DNA of 64,000 nt from Mesorhizobium sp. M1D.F.Ca.ET.043.01.1.1 (GCF_003952385.1 NZ_CP034444.1:1116001-1180000); one strand, 5' to 3'. Counted from the first letter of the stretch, positions 17,424 through 27,024 are shown. Numbers and translations: made by a program. Notes: a model not told the origin generated them from the sequence alone.

Positions 17424-18977
17424 TCACGACACCGGCGCCGCGCCGCCCTCCTCGGTGCGCCGCGCGATGAATTCGTCGAGCACGCCTGCTGTGGCGGTGG
17501 CGGATTGCGGCGCCTGGAAATCGGAAAGGATCCGCTTCCAGATGCCGGTGGCGCGCTCGGTCGCGCTCTTCGAGCCGGATTGCGTCCAGTTGCCGAAATT
17601 CGACCAGTCGGCGACCAGAGGCTCGTAGAAGGCGGTGCGGTAGCGCGTCATGGTGTGGGCGGCCGAGAAGAAGTGACCGCCGGGCTGAACCTCGGCGATG
17701 GCTTCGAAGCCGATGGCATCGGCGTCGCCGGGCGTCTTCGCGCAAAGCTCGGCGACCGTCTGCAGCGCTTCGACGTCGGTGATCAGCTTCTCGAAGGACA
17801 CGCTCAGGCCGCCTTCCAGCCAGCCGGCGGCATGGATGCAGACGGTGGCGCCGGCAAGCACCGAGCCCCACAGCGCGAACTGCGTCTCATGCGCGGCCTG
17901 CGCGTCCGAAATATTGGCGGCGCTGCCGCCGCCGGAGCGCCACGGCAGGCCGGTGAAGCGCGCGAGCTGGCCGGCGCCCAAGGTCGCCTTGACGTGCTCC
18001 GGCGTGCCGAAGGCCGGCGCGCCCGACTTCATGTCGACATTGGAGGAGAAGGAGCCGTAGACCACAGGCGCGCCGGGGCGCACGACCTGGGCCAGCGTCA
18101 GCCCGGCCAGCGCCTCGGCGTGCTGCAGCGTCAGCGCGCCGGCGACCGTGATCGGCGCCATGGCGCCCGCCAGGCAGAAGGGCGTGATGATCGAGACCTG
18201 GCCGGCCCTGGCGAAGTCGATGATGCCTTGCGCCATCGGGATGTCGAGCTGGCGCGGCGAGTTGGTGTTGATGACGGTGTAGCAATAAGCGCCGGCCAGG
18301 AATTCGTCCTCGGACAGGTCGCGCGCCAAGCGAACCATCTCGAAGCTGTCCTCGACCTGCGGCGTGCCGCGCGCGAAGACGAACGGCACCTTGTCGGACA
18401 GCGTCAGCTGCGCCCGGCCGGTGGCATAGTGGCGAAAGCGCGTGTCGACGTCCTGCGGCTCGACGCAGGGCCCGAGCATGTGCAGCACGTCGAAATGCTG
18501 CACCAGCCGGATGAAATCCTCGAAGGCTTGAAGCGTGCCCGGCCGCCGGCCGCGCTCGAGATCGGTGACGTTGGGGGCGCCGCAGCCGGCGAGGAAGGTC
18601 ATCGTGCCGAGTTCGAGATCGAGATCGCGGTAGCGGTCACCACCCCGCGCCGGGATAGAGCGCGGCGCCGAGGCAAGCGCGGCCGTCACGATGTCGCGGC
18701 CGATCTTCACCATCTGGCTGTCCTCATCGACCAGCGCGCCGGCCTGGGCAAAGATGGCGCGGGCTTCGGGCAGCAGCACCTTGATGCCGAGCTCCTCCAG
18801 CACGCGCAGCGCCGTGTCGTGGATGGCGACGACCTGGTCGTCGGAGAAGACCGGCTGCGGCAGGAACGCGTTCTTCAGGGAACGGTAGTTCGGGCGGCGG
18901 CTCGACTCGCTGCCGGCCTCGCCGGTGCGTCCGCGCCGGCGTTCGCGCCTCAGATCGCGTGCGGCCTCGTCAATCAT
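17424..18977 (-). CDS. Trimethylamine methyltransferase (MttB)-family protein, non-pyrrolysine
   Basis: Protein of 517 residues of the MttB superfamily (COG5598-like). The N-terminal SDDQVVAIHDTALRVLEELG segment and the MTFLAGCGAPNVTD and GGHFFSAAHTMTRYRTAFYEP blocks are typical. There is no in-frame amber codon, so it belongs to the non-pyrrolysine branch. Some members of that branch demethylate quaternary amines such as glycine betaine, normally onto a corrinoid protein. No corrinoid protein gene is adjacent. It lies 12 nt after the flavoprotein gene at 18990-21401, so the two likely act on the same N-methyl compound. The exact substrate is unknown. Confidence 0.88.
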   Translation of the reverse strand: MIDEAARDLRRERRRGRTGEAGSESSRRPNYRSLKNAFLPQPVFSDDQVVAIHDTALRVLEELGIKVLLPEARAIFAQAGALVDEDSQMVKIGRDIVTAALASAPRSIPARGGDRYRDLDLELGTMTFLAGCGAPNVTDLERGRRPGTLQAFEDFIRLVQHFDVLHMLGPCVEPQDVDTRFRHYATGRAQLTLSDKVPFVFARGTPQVEDSFEMVRLARDLSEDEFLAGAYCYTVINTNSPRQLDIPMAQGIIDFARAGQVSIITPFCLAGAMAPITVAGALTLQHAEALAGLTLAQVVRPGAPVVYGSFSSNVDMKSGAPAFGTPEHVKATLGAGQLARFTGLPWRSGGGSAANISDAQAAHETQFALWGSVLAGATVCIHAAGWLEGGLSVSFEKLITDVEALQTVAELCAKTPGDADAIGFEAIAEVQPGGHFFSAAHTMTRYRTAFYEPLVADWSNFGNWTQSGSKSATERATGIWKRILSDFQAPQSATATAGVLDEFIARRTEEGGAAPVS

Positions 18978-18989
18978 GCCTGGTCCTCC

Positions 18990-21401
18990 CTATTGCCGCA
19001 TTGCCTCGCCCTTGGGGTCGTAAGGCGAGGCCGCGATGACGCGACCGGGCCGTTCGACGCCGACAATGTGTACGGAAAGCTCCGTCCCCTGCCCGGCGAA
19101 ATCGTCATCCAGCAACGCCAGGGCGACGCTCTTGCCGACTGTGTAGCCATAGCCGCCGGAGGTGACGAAACCGACGCGGCGCCCCTTGTGCCAGACCGGC
19201 TCGAAGCCGCTGGCGTCGGCGTCGACCGCATCGACTTCCAGCGTCACGATGCGTCGCGTGACACCGGCCTCGCGCTCCTCGAGCGCGGCCTCACGGCCGA
19301 TGAAACCGCCCTTGTCGAAGGCGATGAAACGGTCGAGCCCGGTCTGCCCCGGCGTGTAGCCTTGGGTGAACTCGCGCGACCAGATGCCGAAGCTCTTTTC
19401 CAGCCGCAGCGCATTGAGCGCGTAGTAGCCGATCTCGGCGAGGGCGAGATCCTCGCCGGCGGCAAGCAGCGTCTCGCGCAGGGTCGAATGCAGGGTGGCC
19501 TGGCAATTGATCTCGAAGCCGAGCTCGCCGGCGATCGACAGCCGGGCGACGCGGGCCCGCACCATGCCGATGTCGAACGCGCCGCAGGCCATGAACGGCA
19601 GGGTTTCGGCGGAGATGTCCTGATGCGTCGTGCGTTCGACGATCTTGCGTGCGTTGGGGCCGGTGACGAGGAAGCCGGACACCGTGTCCGAAATATCGGT
19701 GACGGAAACGCCGTCCGCCATATGCGCTTCGAACCAGCGCATGTGGAATTCGCGCAGGTAGTAGGAGCCCATGATCCAGTACTCGCCGTCGCCCCAGTTG
19801 AGCACCGTGAGATCGCCCTTCAGCCTGCCGTCAGACCCAAGCATCGGCGCGAGCTTGGCGCGGCCGGGCTTCGGCAGCCTGCAGGCGAGCAGCCGGTCGA
19901 GCCAGGCCTCGGCGCCAGGACCGGACACGGCGTATCGCGAGAAGGCCGTGGTATCGACGAGGCCGGCGCCGCGGCGCACCTGCAGCACCTCGTCGCCGAC
20001 GATATCGAAGGCGTTGGAGCGCTTCAGCGTCGTCTCCTCGCGAAAACCCATCGGCGCGAAATAGGCCGGGATCTCCAGACCCCATGAGGCTGTCCACTCG
20101 GCGCCGGCGGCGCTCATGCCGTCGTAAGCGCCGGGACGCTTCAGCGGCCGGCCGGCCGGCAGACGCTCGTTGGGGAAGGTCATGACGAAGCGCCGGGCGT
20201 AGAACTGGCCGGTCGTTTGCCGCAGATACTCGCGATTGGCGGCGAAGGCGCCGTAGCGGGCGATGTCCATGCCGAAGATGTCGGCCTGCGGCTCGCCATG
20301 GATCATCCATTCGGCCAGCGACTTGCCAACGCCGCCGCCCTGGCTGAAACCGGCCATGACTCCGCAGGCGACCCAGTAGTTCTTCAACCCTCGCACCGGA
20401 CCGACCAGCGGATTGCCGTCCGGCGTGAAGGTGAAGGCGCCGTTCACCCATTTGCGAATGCCGGCCTTCGCCAGGCATGGGAAGCGCTGATAGGCCTTGG
20501 AAAGCTCCGGGCTGATGCGGTCGATGTCCTCCGGGATCAGCTCGATGCCGTAATCCCAGGGCGCGCCGTCCATGTTCCAATGTTTCGGGTTCTGCTCGTA
20601 GACGCCAAGCAGCACGCCTTTGCGCTCCTGCCGCAGATAGGAGAAGCCGTCGAGATCGACGGCAAGGCCGAGTTCCTTGTCGAGCGCGGCGACTTCCGGA
20701 ATGTCCTCGGTGACGAAATAGTGGTGCTCCATCGGCGTCACCGGCAGGTCGACGCCGGCCATCAGCCCGACCTGCTTGGCCCAGAGGCCGCCGGCGTTGA
20801 CGACATGCTCGGCGACGATCGTGCCCTTCTCGGTGACGACGTCCCAGCCGCCGTCGGCGCGCTGCTTCAGCTCGACGACACGGTTGCGCAGGATCACGTC
20901 GGCGCCGCGCTTCTTCGCGGCGCCGGCATAGGCCTGCGTCGTGCCGTAAGGGTCGAGATGGCCTTCGTTGGAATCGTAAAGGCCGCCGAGCACATCGCTG
21001 ACATCGACGATCGGGCACATGTGCTTGATTTCTTCAGGCGTCACCAGGCGGGCCGTCTCGATGCCGACCGACTGGAATACTGCCCAGGCCGATCTCAGCC
21101 ATTCCCAGCGCTGCGGGTCGCTCGCCATGTTGACGCCGCCGGTCATGTGCAGCCCGGCATTCTGGCCGGATTCGGCCTCGATCTCGCGATAGAGCTTGAT
21201 CGTGTAATCCTGCAGCGCCGCGACGTTGGGATCAGCATTGAGAGCGTGGAAGCCGGCGGCCGCGTGCCAGGTCGAGCCGGCCGTCAGTTCGGCGCGCTCG
21301 ATGAGCGCCACATCGCTCCAGCCGAAGCGTGTCAGGTGGTAGAGCACAGAGGCGCCGACCACGCCTCCCCCGATGACGACTGCCCGGTAGTGCGATTTCA
21401 C
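18990..21401 (-). CDS. FAD-dependent dimethylglycine/sarcosine dehydrogenase-like protein with GcvT domain
   Basis: Oxidative demethylase-type flavoprotein of about 803 residues. An N-terminal DAO domain has the FAD motif VVIGGGVVGASVLYHL and GSTWHAAAGFH, where the His aligns with the covalent FAD His of dimethylglycine dehydrogenase. A linker (FAO_M-like) follows, and the C-terminal GcvT / aminomethyltransferase domain would pass the released C1 unit to tetrahydrofolate. The GTG at 21401 has a strong GGGAGAGG site, so it is preferred to an ATG at 21449, which lies inside the operator palindrome. It is divergent from a TetR gene and probably first gene of an operon with mttB-like. Confidence 0.88.
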   Translation of the reverse strand: MKSHYRAVVIGGGVVGASVLYHLTRFGWSDVALIERAELTAGSTWHAAAGFHALNADPNVAALQDYTIKLYREIEAESGQNAGLHMTGGVNMASDPQRWEWLRSAWAVFQSVGIETARLVTPEEIKHMCPIVDVSDVLGGLYDSNEGHLDPYGTTQAYAGAAKKRGADVILRNRVVELKQRADGGWDVVTEKGTIVAEHVVNAGGLWAKQVGLMAGVDLPVTPMEHHYFVTEDIPEVAALDKELGLAVDLDGFSYLRQERKGVLLGVYEQNPKHWNMDGAPWDYGIELIPEDIDRISPELSKAYQRFPCLAKAGIRKWVNGAFTFTPDGNPLVGPVRGLKNYWVACGVMAGFSQGGGVGKSLAEWMIHGEPQADIFGMDIARYGAFAANREYLRQTTGQFYARRFVMTFPNERLPAGRPLKRPGAYDGMSAAGAEWTASWGLEIPAYFAPMGFREETTLKRSNAFDIVGDEVLQVRRGAGLVDTTAFSRYAVSGPGAEAWLDRLLACRLPKPGRAKLAPMLGSDGRLKGDLTVLNWGDGEYWIMGSYYLREFHMRWFEAHMADGVSVTDISDTVSGFLVTGPNARKIVERTTHQDISAETLPFMACGAFDIGMVRARVARLSIAGELGFEINCQATLHSTLRETLLAAGEDLALAEIGYYALNALRLEKSFGIWSREFTQGYTPGQTGLDRFIAFDKGGFIGREAALEEREAGVTRRIVTLEVDAVDADASGFEPVWHKGRRVGFVTSGGYGYTVGKSVALALLDDDFAGQGTELSVHIVGVERPGRVIAASPYDPKGEAMRQ

Positions 21402-21441
21402 GAGCCTCTCCCTCTCGTTGGAAGCCCGTACGATATACCTC

Positions 21442-21473
21442 CTGGACATATGTGTCTAGACACTTCTGTCCAG
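21442..21473. promoter_or_regulatory. Nested palindromic operator between the flavoprotein and TetR genes
   Basis: A 32-bp dyad: outer arms CTGGACA (21442-21448) and TGTCCAG (21467-21473), inner perfect palindrome TGTCTAGACA (21453-21462). It is centred in the gap between two divergent genes, one a TetR regulator, which is the expected place for a TetR operator controlling both directions. Confidence 0.7.
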
Positions 21474-21512
21474 AGCTTGCGCAGAGTTTCGCGCCGTGCC
21501 TATTGTGCGGCC

Positions 21513-22151
21513 ATGATCATGACCGCTCCGCAGTCCGAGCCGGCGCCCGCCAACATCAAGGTCACGCGCTCGGACTGGATCAATCTGGCGCTCGAGACGC
21601 TGATTTCAGACGGCATCGAGAGCGTGCGCGTGCTCACCCTCGGGCAGAAACTCGGCGTGTCGCGATCGAGCTTCTACTGGTATTTCGAAAGCCGGCAGGA
21701 CCTGCTCGACCAATTGCTCAAGCATTGGCATGAAACCAACACCACGGCGATCGTCGAGCGCGCCTGGCGCCCGTCCGAAACGATCATCATGGGCGTGATG
21801 AACGTCTTCGAATGCTGGGCTGACGAGCGCCTGTTCGACCCGCGGCTCGATTTCGCCGTCCGCGAATGGGCCAGGCGCTCGGCCGACGTGCGGCGCATGA
21901 TCGACCAGGCCGACGACGAGCGCCTTACCGCCATCCGCGACATGTACCGCCGGCACGGCTATGACGACGAGGACGCCTTCATCCGGGCGCGGGTGCTCTA
22001 CTACATGCAGATCGGCTATTACGTGCTCGACCTCAAGGAGCCGGTCGAGGCCCGCGTCAGCCATCTCGCCGCCTATCTGCGCTCCTTCACCGGCCAGGAA
22101 CCGACGGAGGCGGATGTGGCGCATTTCATGCGTTTCATCGCGGCGCGGTGA
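21513..22151 (+). CDS. TetR-family transcriptional regulator
   Basis: Regulator of 212 residues. The N-terminal helix-turn-helix is LTLGQKLGVSRSSFYWYFES with the following RQDLLDQLL helix. The C-terminal ligand domain is helical and of normal length. It is divergent from the dimethylglycine-dehydrogenase-like/MttB-like operon, which it likely controls through the palindrome at 21442-21473. The start may be the ATG at 21513 or at 21519. Confidence 0.9.
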   Translation: MIMTAPQSEPAPANIKVTRSDWINLALETLISDGIESVRVLTLGQKLGVSRSSFYWYFESRQDLLDQLLKHWHETNTTAIVERAWRPSETIIMGVMNVFECWADERLFDPRLDFAVREWARRSADVRRMIDQADDERLTAIRDMYRRHGYDDEDAFIRARVLYYMQIGYYVLDLKEPVEARVSHLAAYLRSFTGQEPTEADVAHFMRFIAAR

Positions 22152-22313
22152 TATCGCCGCCCAGCCACGATCAACCTTAGCGTTCAAACAAAGCCTGGGT
22201 GTGGCTTCGCTGCCCTTGTGAGCGGTGATAAAATGGTCGATTAGTCTTGCAGGGGGTCGCCCGAAATCGTCGATGCGATTTCGGTCGAAAGTGCGTTGGG
22301 GCGGAAGTCTGGA

Positions 22314-24470
22314 ATGGCAAGTCCTTCGAAACCACGCAAGAGAAGAGGCCGGATCGCCTCGGCGGCTCTTGCTGTCGACGCGTGGCTCGATTCCTCGCTA
22401 TATGAAATCGGCTTCAAGGCGCGCGAATTCTGGGAAGCGGCAACCATCTTTTCCCGCCGTTTCCGCCTGCATGGCTGGCGGCGCGCCATCATCGAGGTGC
22501 TGAGCGAAGGCTTCACCATGGGCGCAGGCGGCTTCGTGGTGCTTTTGGCGCTCGCCATGCCGGCCTTCGAGATCACCGGCGGCGATTGGCGCAACCAGGG
22601 CGACTTCGCCGTCACCTTCCTCGACCGCTACGGCAACGAGATCGGCCAGCGCGGCATCATCCAGCGCGATTCCGTGCCGGTCGACGAAATGCCGGACATC
22701 GTCATCAAGGCGGTGCTGGCGACCGAGGACCGGCGCTTCTTCGACCACTACGGCATCGACGTGCTCGGCCTGTCGCGGGCGATCTTCGAAAATGTGCGCG
22801 CCAATTCGGTGGTCCAGGGCGGCTCCAGCATCACGCAGCAGCTCGCCAAGAACCTGTTCCTGTCCAACGAGCGCACCCTGGAGCGCAAGATCAAGGAAGC
22901 GTTCCTCTCGCTGTGGCTGGAGGCCAACCTTTCCAAGAAGGAGATCCTGCAACTCTATCTCGACCGCGCGTATATGGGCGGCGGCACGTTCGGCATCGAG
23001 GCGGCGGCGGATTTCTATTTCGGCAAGAGCGTCAAAGACCTGAACCTCGCCGAGGCGGCAATGCTGGCCGGCCTGTTCAAGGCGCCGACCAAATACGCCC
23101 CGCACATCAACCTGCCGGCGGCGCGCGCGCGCGCCAATGTGGTGCTCTCCAATCTTGTCGATTCCGGCTTCATGACCGAGGGCCAGGTGCTGCAGGCGCG
23201 GCTGCATCCAGCCGATGTCGTCGACCGCGGCGAGCAGAAGAGCCCCGACTATTTCCTCGACTGGGCCTTCGACGAGGTCAAGAAGATCGCCAAGCCCGGC
23301 CAGCATTCGCTGGTCGCCCATACAACGTTCGACGCCAACATCCAGAAGGCGGCGGAAGAGTCGGTTGAGTTCCACCTCCGCCAGTTCGGCAAGGAATACA
23401 ACGTCACCGAGGGCGCGGTGGTGGTGATCGAGACGAACGGCGCGGTGCGCGCCATCGTCGGCGGCCGCGACTATGGCGCGAGCCAGTTCAACCGCGCCAC
23501 CAAGGCGCTGCGCCAGACCGGATCGTCGTTCAAGCCCTATGTCTACGCCACCGCCATGGAGCACGGCTTCACCCCGGACTCGGTGGTTTCCGGCGGTCCG
23601 ATCAGCTGGGGCAGCTGGTCGCCACACAATTACAATGGCGGCTCGGCCGGCAACGTGACGCTGATCACGGCGATCGCCAAGTCGATCAACACCGTGCCGG
23701 TGCGGCTCGCCAAAGACCATCTCGGCATCGGTCCGATCAAAGCGATGGCGGAATCGATGGGCGTCGAGTCGCCGCTTGAATCGCACAAGACCATGGTGCT
23801 CGGCACATCCCTGATGACGGTGATGGATCAGGCGACCGGCTACAGCGTCTTCGCCCAGAACGGCTTCGTCGGCTCCAGGCACGGCATCACCCAGCTCGTC
23901 ACCCGCACCGGCGACGTTGTCTATGACTGGACCAAGGACGCGCCGCCGCCGCACCGCGTGCTGTCGGAGAAGGCGCTGAAATACATGAACACGATGCTGG
24001 CGGCGGTGCCGGTGATCGGCACGGCCAGGCGCGCCCAGCTTCCCAACATCGTCGTCGCCGGCAAGACCGGCACCACGCAATCCTACCGCGATGCCTGGTT
24101 CGTCGGCTTCACCGGCAACTACACGGCCGCCGTCTGGCTCGGCAATGACGATTTCACGCCGAGCAACAAAATGACCGGCGGCTCGCTGCCGGCGATGGTG
24201 TGGCAGCGGCTGATGGTCTATGCGCACCAGAACATCGACCTGAAGCCGATCCCGGGCCTCGATCATCCGTTCGTCGACCCGGAGGTCGCCGCCAAGGCCG
24301 AGGAGGCGGCCAAGAAGGAGGCGGCGGATGACGCGGCGCAGACGGAAGCCGAGCGCCCGCCGGTGCTCTCCAGCCGCACCACCCAGATGCTGCGCGAGAT
24401 GACCAGGACGTTCGAGGCGGCGCCCGTGCTCGACGCGCCGACTTCGCCGGAGACGCTGTCGGCGCTTTAG
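22314..24470 (+). CDS. Class A penicillin-binding protein (PBP1A-like transglycosylase/transpeptidase)
   Basis: Bifunctional peptidoglycan polymerase of 718 residues anchored in the inner membrane by one segment (about 70-87). The GT51 domain has catalytic Glu138 (ATEDRRFFDHYGID) and GGSSITQQLAKNLFLS. The transpeptidase domain has the SxxK Ser404/Lys407 (TGSSFKP), SxN (KSIN) and KTG (AGKTGTTQ). The tail is Ala/Glu-rich. The ATG at 22314 with GGAAG upstream is preferred to an in-frame TTG at 22296. It appears to be a single-gene unit. Confidence 0.95.
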   Translation: MASPSKPRKRRGRIASAALAVDAWLDSSLYEIGFKAREFWEAATIFSRRFRLHGWRRAIIEVLSEGFTMGAGGFVVLLALAMPAFEITGGDWRNQGDFAVTFLDRYGNEIGQRGIIQRDSVPVDEMPDIVIKAVLATEDRRFFDHYGIDVLGLSRAIFENVRANSVVQGGSSITQQLAKNLFLSNERTLERKIKEAFLSLWLEANLSKKEILQLYLDRAYMGGGTFGIEAAADFYFGKSVKDLNLAEAAMLAGLFKAPTKYAPHINLPAARARANVVLSNLVDSGFMTEGQVLQARLHPADVVDRGEQKSPDYFLDWAFDEVKKIAKPGQHSLVAHTTFDANIQKAAEESVEFHLRQFGKEYNVTEGAVVVIETNGAVRAIVGGRDYGASQFNRATKALRQTGSSFKPYVYATAMEHGFTPDSVVSGGPISWGSWSPHNYNGGSAGNVTLITAIAKSINTVPVRLAKDHLGIGPIKAMAESMGVESPLESHKTMVLGTSLMTVMDQATGYSVFAQNGFVGSRHGITQLVTRTGDVVYDWTKDAPPPHRVLSEKALKYMNTMLAAVPVIGTARRAQLPNIVVAGKTGTTQSYRDAWFVGFTGNYTAAVWLGNDDFTPSNKMTGGSLPAMVWQRLMVYAHQNIDLKPIPGLDHPFVDPEVAAKAEEAAKKEAADDAAQTEAERPPVLSSRTTQMLREMTRTFEAAPVLDAPTSPETLSAL

Positions 24471-24522
24471 GATTTGATCCTGCACACGCCCTTGTCCCGA
24501 AGCTGGTTCCCGGGAGCATGTT

Positions 24523-25620
24523 TTAGTGGAGACTGGGCAATCTGAGACGGGCCCATTCGCCGGGTGGGATTTCAGCGCCGACACGGAAGTTGAACGACAA
24601 GACCCTCGTCGCGTCGGCGTCGACCTCGCACCGGAAGCTTAGGCGGTACCACGTGGTTGTGGTGCTGAAGGCGGTCTGCAGGGGGCTAAGAACGTTGCCC
24701 ACCTTCAGCGGAATAGATGGCAGCCATTTGGGAGAATAAGAGGCGTCCTGCAATTCCTGGTTCAAAACGCTGCCGCAAAGGTTGGCAACTCGCTGATCGC
24801 GAGGCACGCCGGACATCGAGCTTGTGGCCAGCGCATCGCCGGTAGCGCCCTGCGAGTAGAGCTTTCGAACACCCGGAAGGCCCGAATAGATCGGCGACCC
24901 AGCAACGGCGGCGTTGGTGGAACTTGGCGTCCCGGCGTTCCTGCTTCGGGACTTCGATCCCTTTGCAGGCTTGAACTTCAGCGCGTTTGCGGGTTGGGGC
25001 TTTGGCTTGTCGGCGGTTTGCGCGCCTGCCTCTTGCCCGTCTGCCTGTTGTTTATTCGTGTTTTGGGCTGCCCGCTTTTCCTCGCTCTGCGTGGGCTTGG
25101 CGTCCGTCCCGGCGGTTGCCGGCTTGTCGTCAGCCTTGCTTGGATCTGCCTGCTGATCGGCGTCTGCCGGCGCGGCAGATTGCTTCTCCGCCGGCTTCGG
25201 CGCGGCAGGCGGCTTGGAATTGTCATCCTTGGCCGGCGACGGCGCATTGTCTCGGTCGCCGCCTCCATCCAGGGATTTCCTCGGGCCGGTATCCTTGTCG
25301 CCGTATTGAAAAACGGGCTTCAGCACAGCGATTGGCGGTGGCCTCGGTGGCTGCTTTTCCGGCAGAGGCGGCTTTTCGACTTTCTGCTCGGGCGGTTTTT
25401 CAGCCTTCGGCTCCTTTGGCTGCGGCGCGGGCTGAGGCTTCGGTTTCGGCTGCTCGGGCGGAGGCACGAGCGCGACATTGACCGGCTGGTCCTGATCCGG
25501 CGGTTGGGCAGGTCTCGGCAGGCCATGGACCAGAAACGCCGCGATGAGCACATGCAGGATCAGCGACGCGGGCAAGGCCCAAGCCAAATTCCAACGCCGT
25601 TCTTCCGTCTCGCCCTTCAT
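24523..25620 (-). CDS. DUF930-domain protein with TonB-like proline-rich region
   Basis: Protein of 365 residues with one N-terminal membrane segment (about 13-32, cytoplasmic RRWNLAW before it). A long Pro/Lys/Glu/Ala/Gln-rich low-complexity stretch follows (about 40-225), and the C-terminal about 95 residues carry the DUF930 domain (VANLCGSVLNQELQDASY ... FRCEVDADATRVLSFNFRVG, two conserved Cys). The layout resembles TonB: a membrane anchor, a periplasm-spanning arm and a folded periplasmic head. The function of DUF930 is not known. The ATG at 25620 is chosen because it precedes the membrane anchor. Confidence 0.85.
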   Translation of the reverse strand: MKGETEERRWNLAWALPASLILHVLIAAFLVHGLPRPAQPPDQDQPVNVALVPPPEQPKPKPQPAPQPKEPKAEKPPEQKVEKPPLPEKQPPRPPPIAVLKPVFQYGDKDTGPRKSLDGGGDRDNAPSPAKDDNSKPPAAPKPAEKQSAAPADADQQADPSKADDKPATAGTDAKPTQSEEKRAAQNTNKQQADGQEAGAQTADKPKPQPANALKFKPAKGSKSRSRNAGTPSSTNAAVAGSPIYSGLPGVRKLYSQGATGDALATSSMSGVPRDQRVANLCGSVLNQELQDASYSPKWLPSIPLKVGNVLSPLQTAFSTTTTWYRLSFRCEVDADATRVLSFNFRVGAEIPPGEWARLRLPSLH

Positions 25621-25890
25621 CCCGGTCGATGTGGAACCAAATGGCGGCCGCTTCAAGCACAGGCACCCGATTGAATGGCCACCTGCGGCACGGCGGGAGG
25701 GAACCTTGTGCTGCTTGTCCGGCAGAAAACGACTTGGTGGCCGTATGCCATCGCGTGAGTTCCGGAAGCGCGGCAAGCCGCCATTTGGATGCCGGTTTCA
25801 CCTGAATATCGCCACGCCTTCGAGCGAGCCGGCTTGCCACGCCACCCCGCGCCGCGATATCCCGAACAACCTCCTCAGTTCCGGCCCTGC

Positions 25891-26475
25891 ATGCTCAAGA
25901 CCGCCTTCCTCACGCTGCTTTCGCTTGCAATCGCCATCGGCCTCGGCGGCGGCAGCGTCTGGTACGCCCTCAACGCGCAGGATGGCGTCGGCGCGATCCG
26001 CATCGGCCAATGGACCGCTTTTCCAGAAATCGGCACCCAGACCGCCGACCCCTATTCCAAGGCCCGCGTGGCGCGCGAGGGCGTGCTGGCGCTCGGCCGG
26101 GCGGAGGGGCTGTCCTTCGTCGCCGAGCGCGACGAAGCCGGCGAGCCGCTGAAACGGCAATGCGCCTATACGATCGAGGGGGGCTATCCGACGGCCCGGT
26201 TCTGGACGCTCTATGCCGCCGACCAGTCGCTCGGCGTCATCGACATCGGCAAGGCAAGGCAGGCCGCGCTGCAATCCTACGAGGTGTTGCGCCAACCCGA
26301 CAATTCGGTCGTCATCTCGGTCGGCGACCGCCCTGCCCCCGGCAACTGGCTGCTCACCAGCGGCTTCGGCAAGATGTATTTCGTGCTCACCTTCTACGAC
26401 ACGCCGATCGCGTCGAGCACCGGGCTTTCCGACGTGACGCTGCCGCGCATCCTGAAGGCCGGCTGCCATGCGTAG
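25891..26475 (+). CDS. DUF1214-domain protein, membrane anchored
   Basis: Protein of 194 residues with an N-terminal membrane segment (MLKTAFLTLLSLAIAIGLGG) and a periplasmic DUF1214 beta domain (FGKMYFVLTFYDTPIAS, VTLPRILKAGCHA). The stop overlaps the start of the next gene by 8 nt (ATGCGTAG). DUF1214 and DUF1254 occur as paired domains in many proteobacteria; here they are split over two coupled genes. The function is unknown. The ATG at 25891 is used because it opens the signal or anchor sequence. Confidence 0.88.
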   Translation: MLKTAFLTLLSLAIAIGLGGGSVWYALNAQDGVGAIRIGQWTAFPEIGTQTADPYSKARVAREGVLALGRAEGLSFVAERDEAGEPLKRQCAYTIEGGYPTARFWTLYAADQSLGVIDIGKARQAALQSYEVLRQPDNSVVISVGDRPAPGNWLLTSGFGKMYFVLTFYDTPIASSTGLSDVTLPRILKAGCHA

Positions 26476-27016
26476 GCTGCTGCATGCCCTGATCCTCGGG
26501 CTGCTCGGCGCCGGCATCGTGCACATCGCGGTGCTGTTCTTGGTGCCGGAATTTTCCGAACGCGATGCCTGGTCGCGGCTGGCAATGGCTTCCGACCTCT
26601 ACAAGATGACGCGCCTGGACGCCGAGGCCGGCGGCGCGCCGGTGGTGAAGTCGGTCGACCCGATGTTCTATGCCGCCGCCTGCCGCTTCGATCTCGCCGA
26701 CGGGCTGGTGCGGGTCAGGGCGCCGGGCAACGTGCCATTCTGGTCGGCCTCGGTCTATGATCGCAGCGGCCACAACATCTATTCCTTCAACGACCACAAC
26801 GCCAACAGCGAGAAGCTCGATGCCGTGGTGCTGACACCGGCGCAGATGATCGATGTGCGGCGCGATCTTCCGGAGGAGCTTCAGGGCGCGATCTTCGTCG
26901 AGGCGCCCATCGAGGAAGGCATCCTCGTCGTACGTGCCTTCGTTCCCGACGACAGCTGGAAGCCGATCGTGTCACGCTTCCTCGAGCAGAGCGCCTGCGA
27001 GTTGCAGGACTATTAG
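26468..27016 (+). CDS. DUF1254-domain protein, membrane anchored
   Basis: Protein of 182 residues with an N-terminal hydrophobic anchor (MRRLLHALILGLLGAGIVHI) and a DUF1254-type domain (NVPFWSASVYDRSGHNIYSFN). It is translationally coupled to the DUF1214 gene and likely forms a complex with it in the periplasm. The role is unknown. Confidence 0.88.
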   Translation: MRRLLHALILGLLGAGIVHIAVLFLVPEFSERDAWSRLAMASDLYKMTRLDAEAGGAPVVKSVDPMFYAAACRFDLADGLVRVRAPGNVPFWSASVYDRSGHNIYSFNDHNANSEKLDAVVLTPAQMIDVRRDLPEELQGAIFVEAPIEEGILVVRAFVPDDSWKPIVSRFLEQSACELQDY

Positions 27017-27024
27017 CATTTGCT

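Noticed and set aside
17505..20087. Plus-strand open frame of 860 codons
   Set aside because: Antisense to the MttB-like and flavoprotein genes, which show clear motifs; composition is the typical mirror of GC-rich codons.
24479..24520. Hairpin-like remnant of the TCATGCT element after the penicillin-binding protein gene
   Set aside because: Only GCTGGTTCCCGGGAGCATG matches, the other arm being absent.
22398..24584. Minus-strand open frame of 728 codons
   Set aside because: Antisense to the penicillin-binding protein with intact GT51 and transpeptidase motifs; no family features.
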